The notes under the pieces are model-generated. The model made no database searches, was not told where the DNA came from, and saw only the letters and a program-made list of their open reading frames with translations. Below are positions 33,567 to 44,042 of a stretch of 64,000 nt of DNA, piece after piece. Origin of the DNA: Valencia hispanica (lineage: Eukaryota; Chordata; Actinopteri; Cyprinodontiformes; Valenciidae); the NCBI GenBank assembly GCA_963556495.2, contig OY747705.1:3787501-3851500 (forward strand). Reading direction: 5' to 3'. The translations under genes were made by a program, and so were the position numbers. The stretch's first letter is position 1. Every line of letters starts with the position of its first letter.

Positions 33567-34986
33567 CTACTGAGTATTGTCCAAATGGGTCAAATTGAGT
33601 GTTACATTAATTCTTTCAAAAATAATTTTATGGATTTCAAATTTCAGGATGTCTCTTTCTAGAGGTGACATCCTTTTCAGGAGAGGATGGAGAGAGAGAA
33701 GGAAATGCATGTCGTCGTCAATGTTTTGAGGAGCAGGAGCTTGTCGGGCCTTGAGGGCATCAAGCACCTTTTGCTGAAAGTCGGATGGCTCCGACGAGTC
33801 CTGCTGCCTCCGCCTCCGTTTTCTTGGCGGGCCTTTGAAAAAACACAGTAGAACAATATGTTTAAAATGCTTACAACTATGTTGAAGAAATGTACAAACT
33901 AGATAAAATTATAAGCAACATTTTAAGTCTGTATGAAAGGCGGAGTGTCTAGAATTTCAGGGTATACACAGACATTTCAAAAAGTAAAAATAGTAATTCG
34001 GCAAATGTCTGGGAACCCAAAGAGACAGATTGACATCTTTGAACAAAACCTACATTCCCAACCTTTCCAAACAGCACTACACACCTGCAGGTGCTGGAGC
34101 AGAGGAAGGTCCAGGCTGATCAAAAGAAGAAGCAGCAGCAGAGGAAGGGCCAGGCTGGTCAGATGCAGAAAAAGAAGGGCCAGGGGACTCTGGTTCAGCG
34201 ATGTCACCTGCCTCCATGTTAGCTGGATCTGTCATGACAGAAAGGAATATTATTGATCCTCCTGTTTATTATGCTTTATACCAAGATCACAAATACTACT
34301 TCTACTGCTAGCACTAATAATAAATAGCAAAACTTTGTAGTTTTAAACTTTTTAGTAGCAAAATTGTGTAGTTTTCAGCTTCACAATAATTATTTTCATG
34401 TTTTTGAACACATGTTTGTGTATGTGTGCCACTATGTCTAAGTTTTCTGCCCAAAATTACCAACCTTCTGCCTCTAACCGCCCTGCTGCTTCTTTTTCTG
34501 GCTCCTCTGGGTGGTCGTACCCCTCCGCCTGCTCCTCCTCGACCCCCATGTTGCTCGATGTTTCGCAGGGGGGCGATGAAGGGTTCGAGGAAGGACAGGA
34601 CAGAGAGGTAATTCCATTTCTGCACTTTCCCTCCTTCTGCTCTGCTCTTCCTTCTCTCTTTCTCCTTTCTGCTTTGCCTGACATATGTGTCCCTCAACGT
34701 CTTCCACCGTTTTTTGCTGATTTCGTCTAAATACACAATGGGAAACTGGTAATGCGTATTTAGTACCGTAGTTGCCCTAACCGGATTTGGCTAGCGTTAG
34801 CTAACATAACAAGAAAGTTAAAAGAAAAAATATTTTTTCTATATTTAACTGCTTACCTGGCACTCCAATATCCTCCGATATCTTCCTTCAAATAAGATCC
34901 GATCTCTTCCTGTCTTTGTAAAAAGATGAAAACGGGTCATACAATTCACGGACATTACACACAGCGATGATTAGTTTATCCTCCAT
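33567..34986 (-). pseudogene. Harbinger MADF-BESS (Myb/SANT-like) protein, 4 exons
   Basis: Exon 1 is 34986-34857 (MEDKLIIAVCNVRELYD, donor GTAAGC). Exon 2 is 34726-34465 (KKRWKTLRDTYVRQSRKEKE, the second half of a MADF domain, then an acidic Glu-rich tail). Exon 3 is 34228-34085, with a repeated DQPGPSSA linker. Exon 4 is 33832-33567, with an NLS-like RKRRRR and a BESS motif (MHFLLSLHPLLKRMSPLERD). Such proteins bind the transposon ends and carry the transposase into the nucleus in Harbinger systems. Lesions: TGA at 34888-34890 where Trp is expected, and a frameshift near 34575 between the MADF domain and the acidic tail. Exon borders are inferred from splice sites and reading phase. Confidence 0.75.
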
Positions 34987-35311
34987 CTTGAATGAAAAAC
35001 TTGCCGATCCACCCATGGAAGGAGTAACTACGTCAGTACAACGAGTCCCTCTGATTGGTTGACGCCACGCGTTTGCTGCCCGAAAGTTCAGTCTTCCCAA
35101 CTTCACGCAGCAGCTGCTCCGACGGTCCGTCAGCGCATCCGGGAAGCAGCTGCGTGAATGCGCTGATGCCAGCTGCGCTGATGCCAGCTGCGTCGATGCG
35201 CGCGACTTGCTGCGGGGCAGCTTGGCGCCCACTTGATGCGTAGATACCATAGACTTGTATGTAATCTAGCTGCCCTGCTGCCTGGACGCGCTGACCGGTG
35301 TGAACGTGCCA

Positions 35312-35580
35312 TTACACCTCCACCTGGCCTCCCATCTCAAAGCACCCTGCCCCTGAGCCCCAGTCTGTCCCTCTCTGCTGATCAGATGAGGAAGGACCTC
35401 AGGAAGATCAAGGTGAATAAAGCTGCGGGGAAACAGACAGCATCATTTCCAGGCTCCTCAAGACCTGCGCAGACCAACTTTTTGGGATTGTGCAGCACAT
35501 CTTCAACTTGAGCCTGAAGCTTGGAAGAGTTCCACAACTGTGGAAAACATCGTGCGTGGTGCCGATGCTCCTGAGCAGAT
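35312..35580 (+). pseudogene. Rex1-like LINE, start of reverse transcriptase
   Basis: Continues the LINE after the Harbinger insertion. It codes SADQMRKDLRKIKVNKAAG, then, after a small frameshift, the region Leu-Phe-Gly-Ile-Val-Gln-His-Ile-Phe-Asn-Leu-Ser-Leu-Lys with Trp-Lys-Thr-Ser-Cys-Val-Val-Pro, typical of the N-terminal fingers of Rex1 polymerase. Homology stops at about 35578, before the palm motifs. Confidence 0.8.
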
Positions 35581-36100
35581 CGATCTCTCGATCTCTCTCT
35601 CTCTCTCTCTCTCATGTGCTTTTCTCCATCTTGGCACAGAACTGAGATTAATGACTTTGGCTATCTGTGATTTGAGCCCCCTGGAGTGAGGGCCCCTCCT
35701 CCTTTTTTGACCCGAACCTCGCTGTTCTCACTGATTCATTTAATGTTAATTGTGTTTAATGTTCAATTATTATTGTTGTCTAAGATCTGTAGTAGTTTTT
35801 GCATGCTTTAGAAAAGATGGGATAAATTTATGAAATGTTCGGCTGTAAGGTGGAGCTATTTTCTAAATAAAGTCCCCTTAACTTAAAGAGAAGTTGTCTG
35901 GGATAACTTGGAGTGATGCGTACAATTAATGTCCACAGCGTAAGAACTTATTCCTTCATCTATTGTTTAATTATCTCAGCCTTATCAGGCTGGTAATCAT
36001 AAACATAAACTGAGACCCAAACTTGGTAATTTTTACATAAAATTATTAATCTTATTAATAATTGCCCTAGGCAATTATTCATATTTATTCATAGCCAAAT
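35581..36100. other. TC microsatellite and possible solo LTR replacing polymerase core
   Basis: A (TC)n run at 35594-35613 is followed by sequence with an AATAAAGTCCCC polyadenylation-like site near 35866 and a TG...CA outline (35616 to about 36110). It takes the place of the Rex1 palm domain. It may be a solo LTR or filler of a deletion. Confidence 0.35.
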
Positions 36101-36481
36101 CCTGTGGCACAACACCGTGCATGAGGTAAGAGAGAGGAGGATGGTAGCAAAGCTATCATCACTGATGGACAATGACTCCCACCCCCTGCAGAACACCATC
36201 ACTGCACTTAGCAGCTCCTTCAGTGATAAACTCCTTCACCCTAAATGTGTGAAGGAGAGATATCACAGGTCCTTCCTTCCTGCTGCAGTCAGACTGTTTA
36301 ACACTAGCACTGGTCGTTGTAGACCACACACATAATAATATTGTTCATATATTGTTTATTTTATATATTATTTACATTATTATTGTTATTATAATTATGT
36401 ATTATTTTTTAACTATCCACTGTGCTGCTGCAACACTGAGAATTTCCCCATTGTGGGACAATAAAGGTCTTATCTTATCTT
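36101..36481 (+). mobile_element. Rex1-like LINE 3' end
   Basis: The C-terminal coding end (ERRMVAKLSSLMDNDSHPLQ through FLPAAVRLFN) runs to the TAA at 36333, then an AT-rich 3' UTR with GAATTTCCCCATTGTGGGAC, AATAAAG and a CTTATCTTATCTTA tail. Same family as the pieces at 29.5-31.2 and 35.3 kb. Confidence 0.85.
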
Positions 36482-36483
36482 AC

Positions 36484-37565
36484 CCCTCTCCTCTGGTTTC
36501 GCTCCTACCTCACTGACCGTACTCAGTTCATTCAGCTAAAATCCTTCACCTCACAACCCTCCCCAGTCATTTCAGGTTTGTCCCAGGGCTCCATCCTGGG
36601 ACCCCTCCTTTTCATAATTTATCTCCTCCCACTCCGCAATATCTTCCGTAAATATGGCATCCAGTTCCACTGTTTCGCTGATGACACCCAGCTCTACATC
36701 TCCAGTGAACCAAATTCCACTCTCCCACCCTCCTCCCTCACCCATTGCTTCTTGGTTCACCTCAAACTTTCTTAAACTTAACGGCAATACAACTGAACTT
36801 CTCCTTGTTGGCACCAAATGCCACCATTTCCAAAACTGACAGCTTCTCTTTTACCATCGACAGCGCCACAGTTTCCCCTTCCACTCAGGTAAAGAGTCTG
36901 GGTGTCATCCTTGACAGCTCGCTTTCTCTTCAATCGCATGTCAATAACATAACTCGGTCTGCCTACTTCCATCTTCGATCTATCAATAGCCTCCGCCGCT
37001 CTCTTATCCCCCATGCTGCCGCCATTCTTGTCCACAGTCTCGTCCCTTCCCGTCTCGATTACTGCAGCTCACTTCTTTTTGGTGTCTCCCACAAACTCCT
37101 CCATAAACTTCAATTGGTCCAGAACTCCGCAGCCCGTATTATCACCAGAACCCCCTCCTTTCACCACATCATCCCAGTCCTCCAGCAGCTCCACTGGCTT
37201 CCGGTTAAAGTTAGCTCCACTTTCAAGATCCTGCTCGATACTTTTAAAGTCATCCACAATCTCTCTCCCCCATATCTTTCAGATCTCATTCATATTTCCA
37301 CCCCCTCCCGCTCTCTTAGGTCCTCTTCTTCCCTTCACCTCACTGTTCCTGCCGCCCGCCTCAGCACCATGGGGAACAGAGCGACTGAAAGCTCTGCTCC
37401 TCGTCTCTGGAACTCACTCCCCCCAGACATCAGAAACACTGACAACTTCAACCTTTTCAAATCTAGACTCAAAACTCATCTGTTTAAAACTGCCTATAAC
37501 ATGACTTTGTTTTCCCTGTTGATTTTAATTGATCTTATCTATCGCACTGTATTTTAATCTTGTGA
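36484..37565 (+). mobile_element. L2-like LINE (second family), 5' truncated
   Basis: The element begins inside the polymerase at Trp-Phe-Arg-Ser-Tyr-Leu-Thr-Asp-Arg, has [13 protein letters not shown], the catalytic box as FADD (around 36680), then, after a one-base frameshift near 36770, the C-terminal part to the TAA at 37555-37557. That part carries a Val-Lys-Ser-Leu-Gly-Val-Ile-Leu-Asp block, LDYCSSLLFGV, LHWLPVK and the terminal LKTHLFKTAYN. Reverse transcriptase of an L2/CR1-type LINE, distinct from the family at 56 kb. It abuts block X copy 2 directly. Confidence 0.88.
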
Positions 37566-38086
37566 AGTGACTTCTGTCTTCAAGAAGAGACTGTGGAACA
37601 TGTTCTATTATTTTGCCTAAGTAAACTGTTGAGAAAACTGGTACAAAATTTACAAGATATCAAATTGCAACTGGACATCAAAGACCTTTTAAAGAGAACA
37701 AAACCCCAAATCAACTTTTTTTTTTGCTTTTAAACTGTATAAATGGGTCTTTACCAATGCAGTCTTCCAGTTTCTGAGGATTTTTTTACATTTTGGTGTA
37801 AACCTGTTTAATTCTACACTTTTTTGGTCTAAAAACATCTTAGTGCTGCCCTCTTAGGGTTGAACTGTGGCTACTGCATTTGAATTTTGTGATTGGTGGA
37901 GAGTGGTACATCTCTACGTCACAGGCATTGACTGCCTCACAGCAGCCATGGTCTCACAGACATGCCCCGTGGGTTTGGGTATAAAACTATCAGACATACC
38001 GGCCCCGTGGCGAGTTTGGAGTGGGATTTCCTTTTGTCAGGTTACCATTAATTTCACATTAGCACTTAGTTAGCATAGCTAACATA

Positions 38087-38539
38087 CTGGCTGTTTTCTC
38101 ATTGCCAAGGAACCTCGCCTTGATACCTTGGTCCTGCCTGGTTGCCTAGGAGATACGTCATCAGGGACCGCCAAGGCGTGTTCCAATGTTCATGTGCTAC
38201 CGAGGCGTCTGTCCTCCGTTTGTCTGCCGTTTAGCTAACTTGATGCCTTCCCTCGGTCAAAAAGTTCCCAGAATACATTGCGGTATTTTCGAAGTTGCAG
38301 CTTCGGTTGCTAGCAGGTACTAACTCGCTTTCACATTTGATTTAACCAATATATACACACAATGGGCAGCCGCGGTCATGTGATGTAAGTCTGTTCCATT
38401 TAACTGTTTTCTTTGACCAAGGAAGGACAGTGTCCTCTTAAGCAAGGCGCCAGTGGGTGTTTCTCAATGTCAAGGCGCCTCGCCTACCAAGGCAATGCCT
38501 CCGTAGGCGAGGCGCCTTGACATTGAGAAACACCCACTG
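38087..38539. mobile_element. Short TIR element (ISL2EU/Harbinger-like MITE)
   Basis: Absent from copy 1, where AACATACTG is followed directly by TTTTGAA (near 14020). Its ends, GTTTTCTCATTGCCAAGG and, reversed, GTGTTTCTCAATGTCAAGG, match as inverted repeats of about 28 bp with a few differences. The right 89 bp form a perfect hairpin (38451-38539). End sequence and size resemble ISL2EU-type MITEs, a family call from memory. Confidence 0.6.
38451..38539. repeat. Perfect inverted repeat, 37-bp arms, 15-bp loop
   Basis: 38451-38487 and 38503-38539 are exact reverse complements (starting CAGTGGGTGTTTCTC), with a 15-bp spacer at 38488-38502. Confidence 0.97.
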
Positions 38540-38822
38540 TTTTGAACGTTAGCATTACCATTCAGAGACCGGCCTCCTCCTGTCTCTCTCTCCCTCAGCA
38601 GCAGCGCCGGCCTCGGACAGCGCTGACTCAGCGCCCCGAGCCAGCGGCTCGAAATGATACGGCTCCATAAAGCCTCCCTCTATCTCCGGTGACGACGGAG
38701 GAGATCCGCTGGCTCAGGGCGCCGAGCCAGCGCCGCCCGAGCCAGGTGCTGCTGAGGCAGAGGGAGACAGGAGGAGTCCATTCTCTGAGTGGTAATGCAT
38801 ACATAGGCTAACGTTCAAAACA
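38540..38822. repeat. Long imperfect palindrome, block X copy 2
   Basis: TTTTGAACGTTAGC at 38540 pairs with GCTAACGTTCAAAA at 38809-38822. The inner arms CTCCTCCTGTCTC and GAGACAGGAGGAG also pair. The centre is GC-rich (GAGCCAGCG repeats in both directions). Confidence 0.8.
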
Positions 38823-39870
38823 GATGAATGTTAATCAGATCGATCAGTCGTAAAACTGTCAACGTGGCTTTGGTCACTGTCCATGTTTCAGTGTCACATC
38901 AAACGAGCTGTCATTGTCCTCCGGAACACCACCCCACGTCCCCCCTCCGCTTTTCCTCAACACTTGGCCATACCCCTCTGTTCTTCCTGGCACTGCCCAC
39001 TTTGTAGAATTTTTTTTATGTTGTCTGGGGGCGGGGTTATGATTTTTCAGGCGGTTCAGTTTAAATTTAAATTTTTGGGAAAAAAATTGCTCAGATATCT
39101 CAAGAAGACGAAATTAATAGAGAGAATATAGATGTTGTTAGTTTGTTTTTTAGTACTTTGTAAAAAAAAATAAGTAGGGCATATTTAGCATGCATCAAAT
39201 GTTTCTTGCCAACTGCCATTAATCAGAAGTTTATTGCTTATGGTATTATTTTCGGTGGGGTTTTTTTGTCCTAAGTTTTAAATGTCCTACGTTTTTGAAC
39301 TCACCATACATTTCGAACGTTCCTTGAATGCATCACAGGTGTGTGATGCAGCATAATACAGACAAGCTTCTGCCTTAATTCCCGTTGAAAGATCGATCTA
39401 TGGTCTATATACATGCAGAGTTATTTTTTACTTTTGAATTAACATTAAGTACAAAACAACTTCGTTTGTGAGTGGATGAAATTAACCGAAAAAGGTTTGA
39501 TTGGTCAGTGGACATAGTCTGATCATGCTGTACACACATACGCAGATCATTCCCTTTCTGAGCATTGTGAAGGAGCAAGCTGGCTCTCTAAACTGCAGGA
39601 AATATCGGCAACAAAGTTTCACAGAAAGTAGCTAAGGGTGGTCCGAAATGTCGCTGCATTTGTCGCTAGGCGCTTTTTTGGGGAAAAAAGTCGTTAAGGG
39701 GGTTTGAAAAGTCCTTATACAAAATTCCTAAGTTGGCAACACTGAAAGCAAGCAGCTCGGAAGGACAGGTGGAATGAACCATTGAAAAGGGGTGTGACTG
39801 AAACAGTAAATAAATTATTTGTTAAATATTAAATCTATGGTCAAAATAGACAAAATAAACATTAAGGGCA

Positions 39871-40681
39871 TGTCCAGTCCTGTAGAAGTGTGTGATGTGC
39901 AATGGGGGTCTCCTTCTGGCATAAAAACAGATGATGGACTCACCAGGTTCTTCGCCAAATCAAGGAGGGATTTTGTTTTCGTACCTTCTTTCACCTTCCA
40001 CTCATATTCATGTTTGAGGTTGTGAGGGCTGTATTTCACTGCCGTCAACACTGAGTCCTCCTGAGCTGGTACAACTTGGATGCCTTGTGGTGATGAAAAA
40101 AGAGCAATATCTAGTTTGCACATCAGGTCTCTTCCTAATAAATTTACAGGAGATTGTTGAGAAATCAGAAAACCGTGTTTGAAAACTGTCCCCTCTCCCA
40201 GCTGACAGCGAAGAGGGTAGCTAAAACGTTCTTTTATCACCTGACCGGAGGCGGAGATAGAAAAAACATGGTGGCCGCTCATTTTTGGATGTGCTTGTAG
40301 TTCCGTATATTTCAGAATAGAATGTGTTGCTTCGGAATCCACCATGAATTCCACAGATGATCCTGAAATTTTTAGAGACAGAATAGGTAAGGCCTTGTAT
40401 GCTTCTGAAGTGAGATGAGCATACGTACCAGTTGGTGTTGTTTGCTGTTTCTCTAATTGTTCAATGGCTTCTGTAATCAAGTTGTGAGGGTTAGTTTCAT
40501 TAGAGCAAAAAGCAGATTCTTCCTTGTAAAGAACAGAATTTTCATTGGAAATTGCAGATTTTTCATTGTCAACAACAAGTTTGTTATCACAAAAAACAGT
40601 TTGTTTATCTCTTTCAATGTGATTGGATGTGTCTGTGTGTGTTTTTGTGCATGTCAGACCTGCAGATCCATCGGTCGGCAA
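39871..40681 (-). pseudogene. Endogenous retrovirus protease region
   Basis: Minus-strand frame from 40681. After a low-complexity linker, a retroviral aspartic protease-like domain is visible. An Asp-Ser pair stands at the active-site position but is followed by Glu rather than Gly. A flap-like segment follows, and the closing Leu-Leu-Gly-Arg-Asp is present. The protease matures viral polyproteins as a dimer. The altered active-site triplet suggests inactivity. The frame runs past 39871 into block X sequence, so its last residues are not viral. Polymerase and env are absent. Confidence 0.7.
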
Positions 40682-40726
40682 AATGGAGAATTCTCCTTTC
40701 TGTTCATTACTGGAACATTTTCTTAG

Positions 40727-42168
40727 TCAGCTAGCCCAGCTGGCTTGGTGACGGCCTCTCCGTGTGGGTGCTGGAGCCTGCCCACATTGGTCTTGAAAAT
40801 GTCCAGGTCTCCCGCAGCGATAGCAACGGCCATTGTCCTCTGGTGAAACTCTGTGGTTATCAGCTGACTGAGGACGACTGTGATGTTGCACTCTGTGTCT
40901 TTGTCCACCTCTGAAATGGCGTCGGCCTCTCGTCCTGTGCCCCTGTGTTAGGGCTGTGTACATCGTCAGAGCCGCATTATGCAAATCACTTTCTCTTTTT
41001 GTCTTTAAGTCATTTTCTCTCCTCTTCATGAGTCTCTCAGAATGCAAAACCTATTTGCGCAGTTAGGAATAGTTCATTCCTTGGTCCAATCCAATATATT
41101 TATCAATTACCTCGGTCCGAAGTTCCGGAAGCAGCTGTGCCAGAATTCGATCGCACAGCATTGATTCCCAGGACGAATCGCTCACTTCCTTTGGCTTTCT
41201 CAACCCGCTGTGTCTCTCAAATGCTTCCTCCTGTCTGTGGAGAAAGTCATCCGCGGCCTCGTCCGGCCTTTGCTTTACAGCATGTAAAACAGTTAAATTG
41301 GGCTTGGTGGGAAACTCTTTATCAATTGCTTTACACAGTTTCATGATAGCCACATAATACTCAGCGTTTGCTCCTCTTTCCTTAGCTGATGGCCATTCGT
41401 CTGATGGTATGTCTTTCATGCGGATATTAGGATCAGGTAAGCTATCAGCTAATTTGCTAGCATCTGCAGCTTTCAATTTCATCTTTAGTACTCGCCTGAT
41501 TTCTGCTCACGTTGGGCGGAATGACAAACAAAATTCCTCCAGCTTCGCAGCGAAGACTTTCCCGTTCCCCACAACATCAGGGAGGCGCCCGATTGCTTGC
41601 TCTATGTCCAAGTAAGTCCGTGCCCGGAAAATCATCATCGGGCCATTATTCCCTGAAACTTCCATCATGGGAGCCGACAAGATATAGTTAGCAGCTTGTG
41701 GTAGGCTTACCTCAGCAAGATTTTGTCCCCCTGCTGTCCTGTCTTTCCCCCTCGTTCTGGAAGATGGGGGAGGTGAGCAAGATGGCAGCTTGTTTACAAA
41801 TTGATTTGATGTGCGGTACTCTGGATTGGTGGGCTGTTGCTCTGGGTCATCGGCAATTGGTGAATCCGGCTGTCGCTCTCGTTTGGGCTCCGCCTATTTG
41901 GAGGTTCAGGCGCGTGCCTCTGGTTGTCCCTGCTGCCCATCATCTTTTTGACCCACCTCTGCTTGCTTGGGATTGGCTGCTTCTCCCTTCACATCTTTTG
42001 TAGCCGTCGTTGATTGGTGCGTCGGTGGAGCACAGTCCAGATCCGGATCCAACTTCGTCATGGAGAGCGCTTGTAGATGTCCAATCATCTCCTTGTCTGA
42101 AACATATGGAGGAGGTCTAGGCAGATTTTGTATAGATCTAACCGTCTCAGGACATGAAGGTCTGACAT
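40727..42168 (-). pseudogene. Endogenous retrovirus gag (capsid and nucleocapsid)
   Basis: Read from 42168 downward: a Pro/Gln-rich matrix-linker region, then a capsid-like domain (about 41690-41063) with stop codons, one of them near 41511 between the two capsid halves. Then a basic nucleocapsid (41047-40727) with one zinc knuckle of the C-X2-C-X4-H-X4-C type around 40810. Gag forms the particle shell and packages RNA. Frame changes separate capsid, nucleocapsid and protease. The 5' LTR and leader are missing, and the piece abuts an L2 tail at 42169. It resembles gamma/epsilon-like fish retroviruses. Confidence 0.7.
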
Positions 42169-42528
42169 GTTCAATTCAATTCAATTCAGTTTATTTATAT
42201 AGCGCCAATTCACAACAGATGTCATCTCAAGGCACTTAACAAGAAGTCATTTCAATACATTTATACAAACATTCCAATCAGTTAAAAAGTTTCCTATTTA
42301 AGGAATCCCAGCAGATTGCGTCAGTCATTGGCGTGAGGTTGGGCCCCGTTGATGCAGACTTCCATCCACAACAATCCTTCAGCAATCCCTCATACTGAGC
42401 AAGCATGTAGCAACGGTGGAGAGGAAAAACTCCCCTTTAACAGGAAGAAACCTCCAACAGAACCAGGCTCAGTAGGAGCGGCCATCTGCCACGACCGTCT
42501 GGGGGTTTGAGAAGACAGAGCAGAGACA
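42169..42528 (-). mobile_element. L2 LINE 3' end fragment
   Basis: Begins with the AATTCAATTC tail and matches the 3' UTR of the copies at 58.6-59.0 and 59.5 kb, up to TTTGAGAAGACAGAGCAGAGAC, where it is cut and block Y begins. Confidence 0.92.
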
Positions 42529-42800
42529 TTGTTTAACCCTGTAATACTAATCTAAATATAATTATTTCCTCCTTTCTGTTTTATTTGTCATCACGTGTGG
42601 ACGTCATCATTATGCAAATTAGCGTATGACGTCATCTGGCGACATCTAGCAACTTTCTGGACAACTGTCTCCGACAGAAAGTAGCTGAAGTTTTAAAAGT
42701 GTACAAGGCATGTCTATTGGGGTAAATTTTATCTGTAAAAAATATGGGGGGCCCAGAAATTTTTATTCCGTAGGGCCCAGAATTTCTGGCGGCACCCCTG
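42529..42800. repeat. Block Y, copy 2 (hAT-like end)
   Basis: Closely similar to 14575-14852 in the same orientation, including the end ...GGCGGCACCCCTG. Since block X is inverted between the two loci but block Y is not, the two blocks are separable units. Confidence 0.85.
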
Positions 42801-43790
42801 CTCGTAAAAACCATTTTGTGCGCAACTTCGAGTACTTGCAGCTGTGTGTTCAAATGTACACACATATGTCAAGAAAGTACGAGTACAAAATAATTTTACA
42901 CATGCACCATTTCAAATTACACGAACTTAAAACTGACTACGAATTCAAAACTACTCCAATGCATACAAATCGTTAAATACTACGCACCAATCGCCTGATA
43001 CACACAGACAAAACCACGTTTACGGACAAATTAAGGTTACAAGTGCATGAAGAGTTTTGAGACTGATTTCACGTCTCCAGATTTGTGCGTGCATGATGCG
43101 TTTAAATGCTGGTAGAATGCTGGGTCATTTGAGTTTTCTTATTACGTTCCCTCTAAACTTGCTGTTGAAGTTGCCAAAACGTTTGTCTGTGAAGGATAGA
43201 ATATCTCAGCACTGCTTAGTTATAACACATAGACATTCAAAACACATTCAAAATTGCTTTCAATTAAATTAAATTTATGGCGTCGGACATCGAGGTCCTC
43301 GAGAAGTAATCGAGTCAAGAGTAATAGAACTGGACAGTTCCTACAGCATTGCGCCAGACAGTCAGCAGCTGAAGTTTTGTTCATGAGACGGTAGGTTTGA
43401 GGTTGTTACACACAATAAGTTGCTTGTGTTTAGAGTGTATTTTGATGATTTACCAGCACATTTTTTCTTGCTTCTATTTAAATGCGGTTATGGGATCTCA
43501 GTAGAGTTAGTTCCCCATGTGTTCTGCTGCAAAAACTATAGTTTAGCATTCACGGATTAACACAGTTATGTTTCCGTCCTCACCTATTTTGTGTCTGTGT
43601 TATGAGCACAATCCTAGTTAAGATGGACATGCAGGGGGAGGTCATCCTCTTGCAGGCCAATAACACATGGGGTGATTAAAAGAAAAGTACTGTATGCACA
43701 TATGTAATGAATATATAATTTTGGTTATGATAACTGCTCAAGTTAATTAATCTTTATTTCCTAAATGCTTCTGTTGTTTTTTTTTGTCAA
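42801..43790. other. No gene seen
   Basis: AT-rich sequence. Only short unconvincing frames. Confidence 0.5.
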
Positions 43791-43821
43791 CAGTGATTTT
43801 CTCTGTTTCGTACATCAGGCG

Positions 43822-44042
43822 GCGAATGGAGGCTGATGAGAGGAGAGCCCAGGAGAACAAGGACAGGATGTATAGTCTGTTTTCTGTTTTAATTTATTTT
43901 TTCTTGTTACATTTGATGTTTAGTTATTTGGTATTTGTTATGAATAAACTGATTGAACAACTAGTAATTCTCATAAACTCATTTGATCAACTGTTTTATT
44001 GTTAATTAGGCTCTTGGAACAATTAGAAAAAACTAATGAATG
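43822..44042 (+). pseudogene. C-terminal exons of a transposon accessory protein
   Basis: After a TACATCAG acceptor, an exon codes RRRMEADERRAQENKDR and ends AGGAT|GTATAG. The next acceptor, TTAATTAG, ends at 44009. Joining in phase 2 gives an uninterrupted charged helix continuing LLEQLEKTNE and the stop TGA near 44040. Such Arg/Glu-rich tails end the MADF or Myb-like proteins of Harbinger-type transposons, but I cannot see the DNA-binding part here. The last exon is also preserved, decayed, near 8915. Confidence 0.45.

Larger units (their letters stand above)
31184..35311 (+). mobile_element. PIF/Harbinger DNA transposon, full structure
   Basis: The ends are perfect 32-bp inverted repeats starting TGGCACGTTCACACCGG, flanked by TTA on both sides (31181-31183 and 35312-35314), the TWA target duplication of PIF/Harbinger. 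The 4128-bp body holds both standard genes: a transposase on the plus strand (31295-32856) and a MADF-BESS accessory gene on the minus strand (34986-33567), converging. It has jumped into the Rex1-like LINE, whose two halves it separates. Perfect terminal repeats suggest a fairly recent insertion, although both genes carry lesions. Confidence 0.92.
37566..39870 (-). repeat. Block X, copy 2 (inverted relative to copy 1)
   Basis: This stretch is closely similar to the reverse complement of 12556-14560. Both copies contain a short ATG frame (MATAFEFCDWWR...; 37867 here, minus 14243 in copy 1) and the same ending near CATTAAGGGCATG. It differs by a 453-bp insertion at 38087-38539 and lacks the 130-bp LINE-tail insertion of copy 1. 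No coding domain is recognisable. It is probably the interior of a non-autonomous DNA transposon. Confidence 0.85.
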
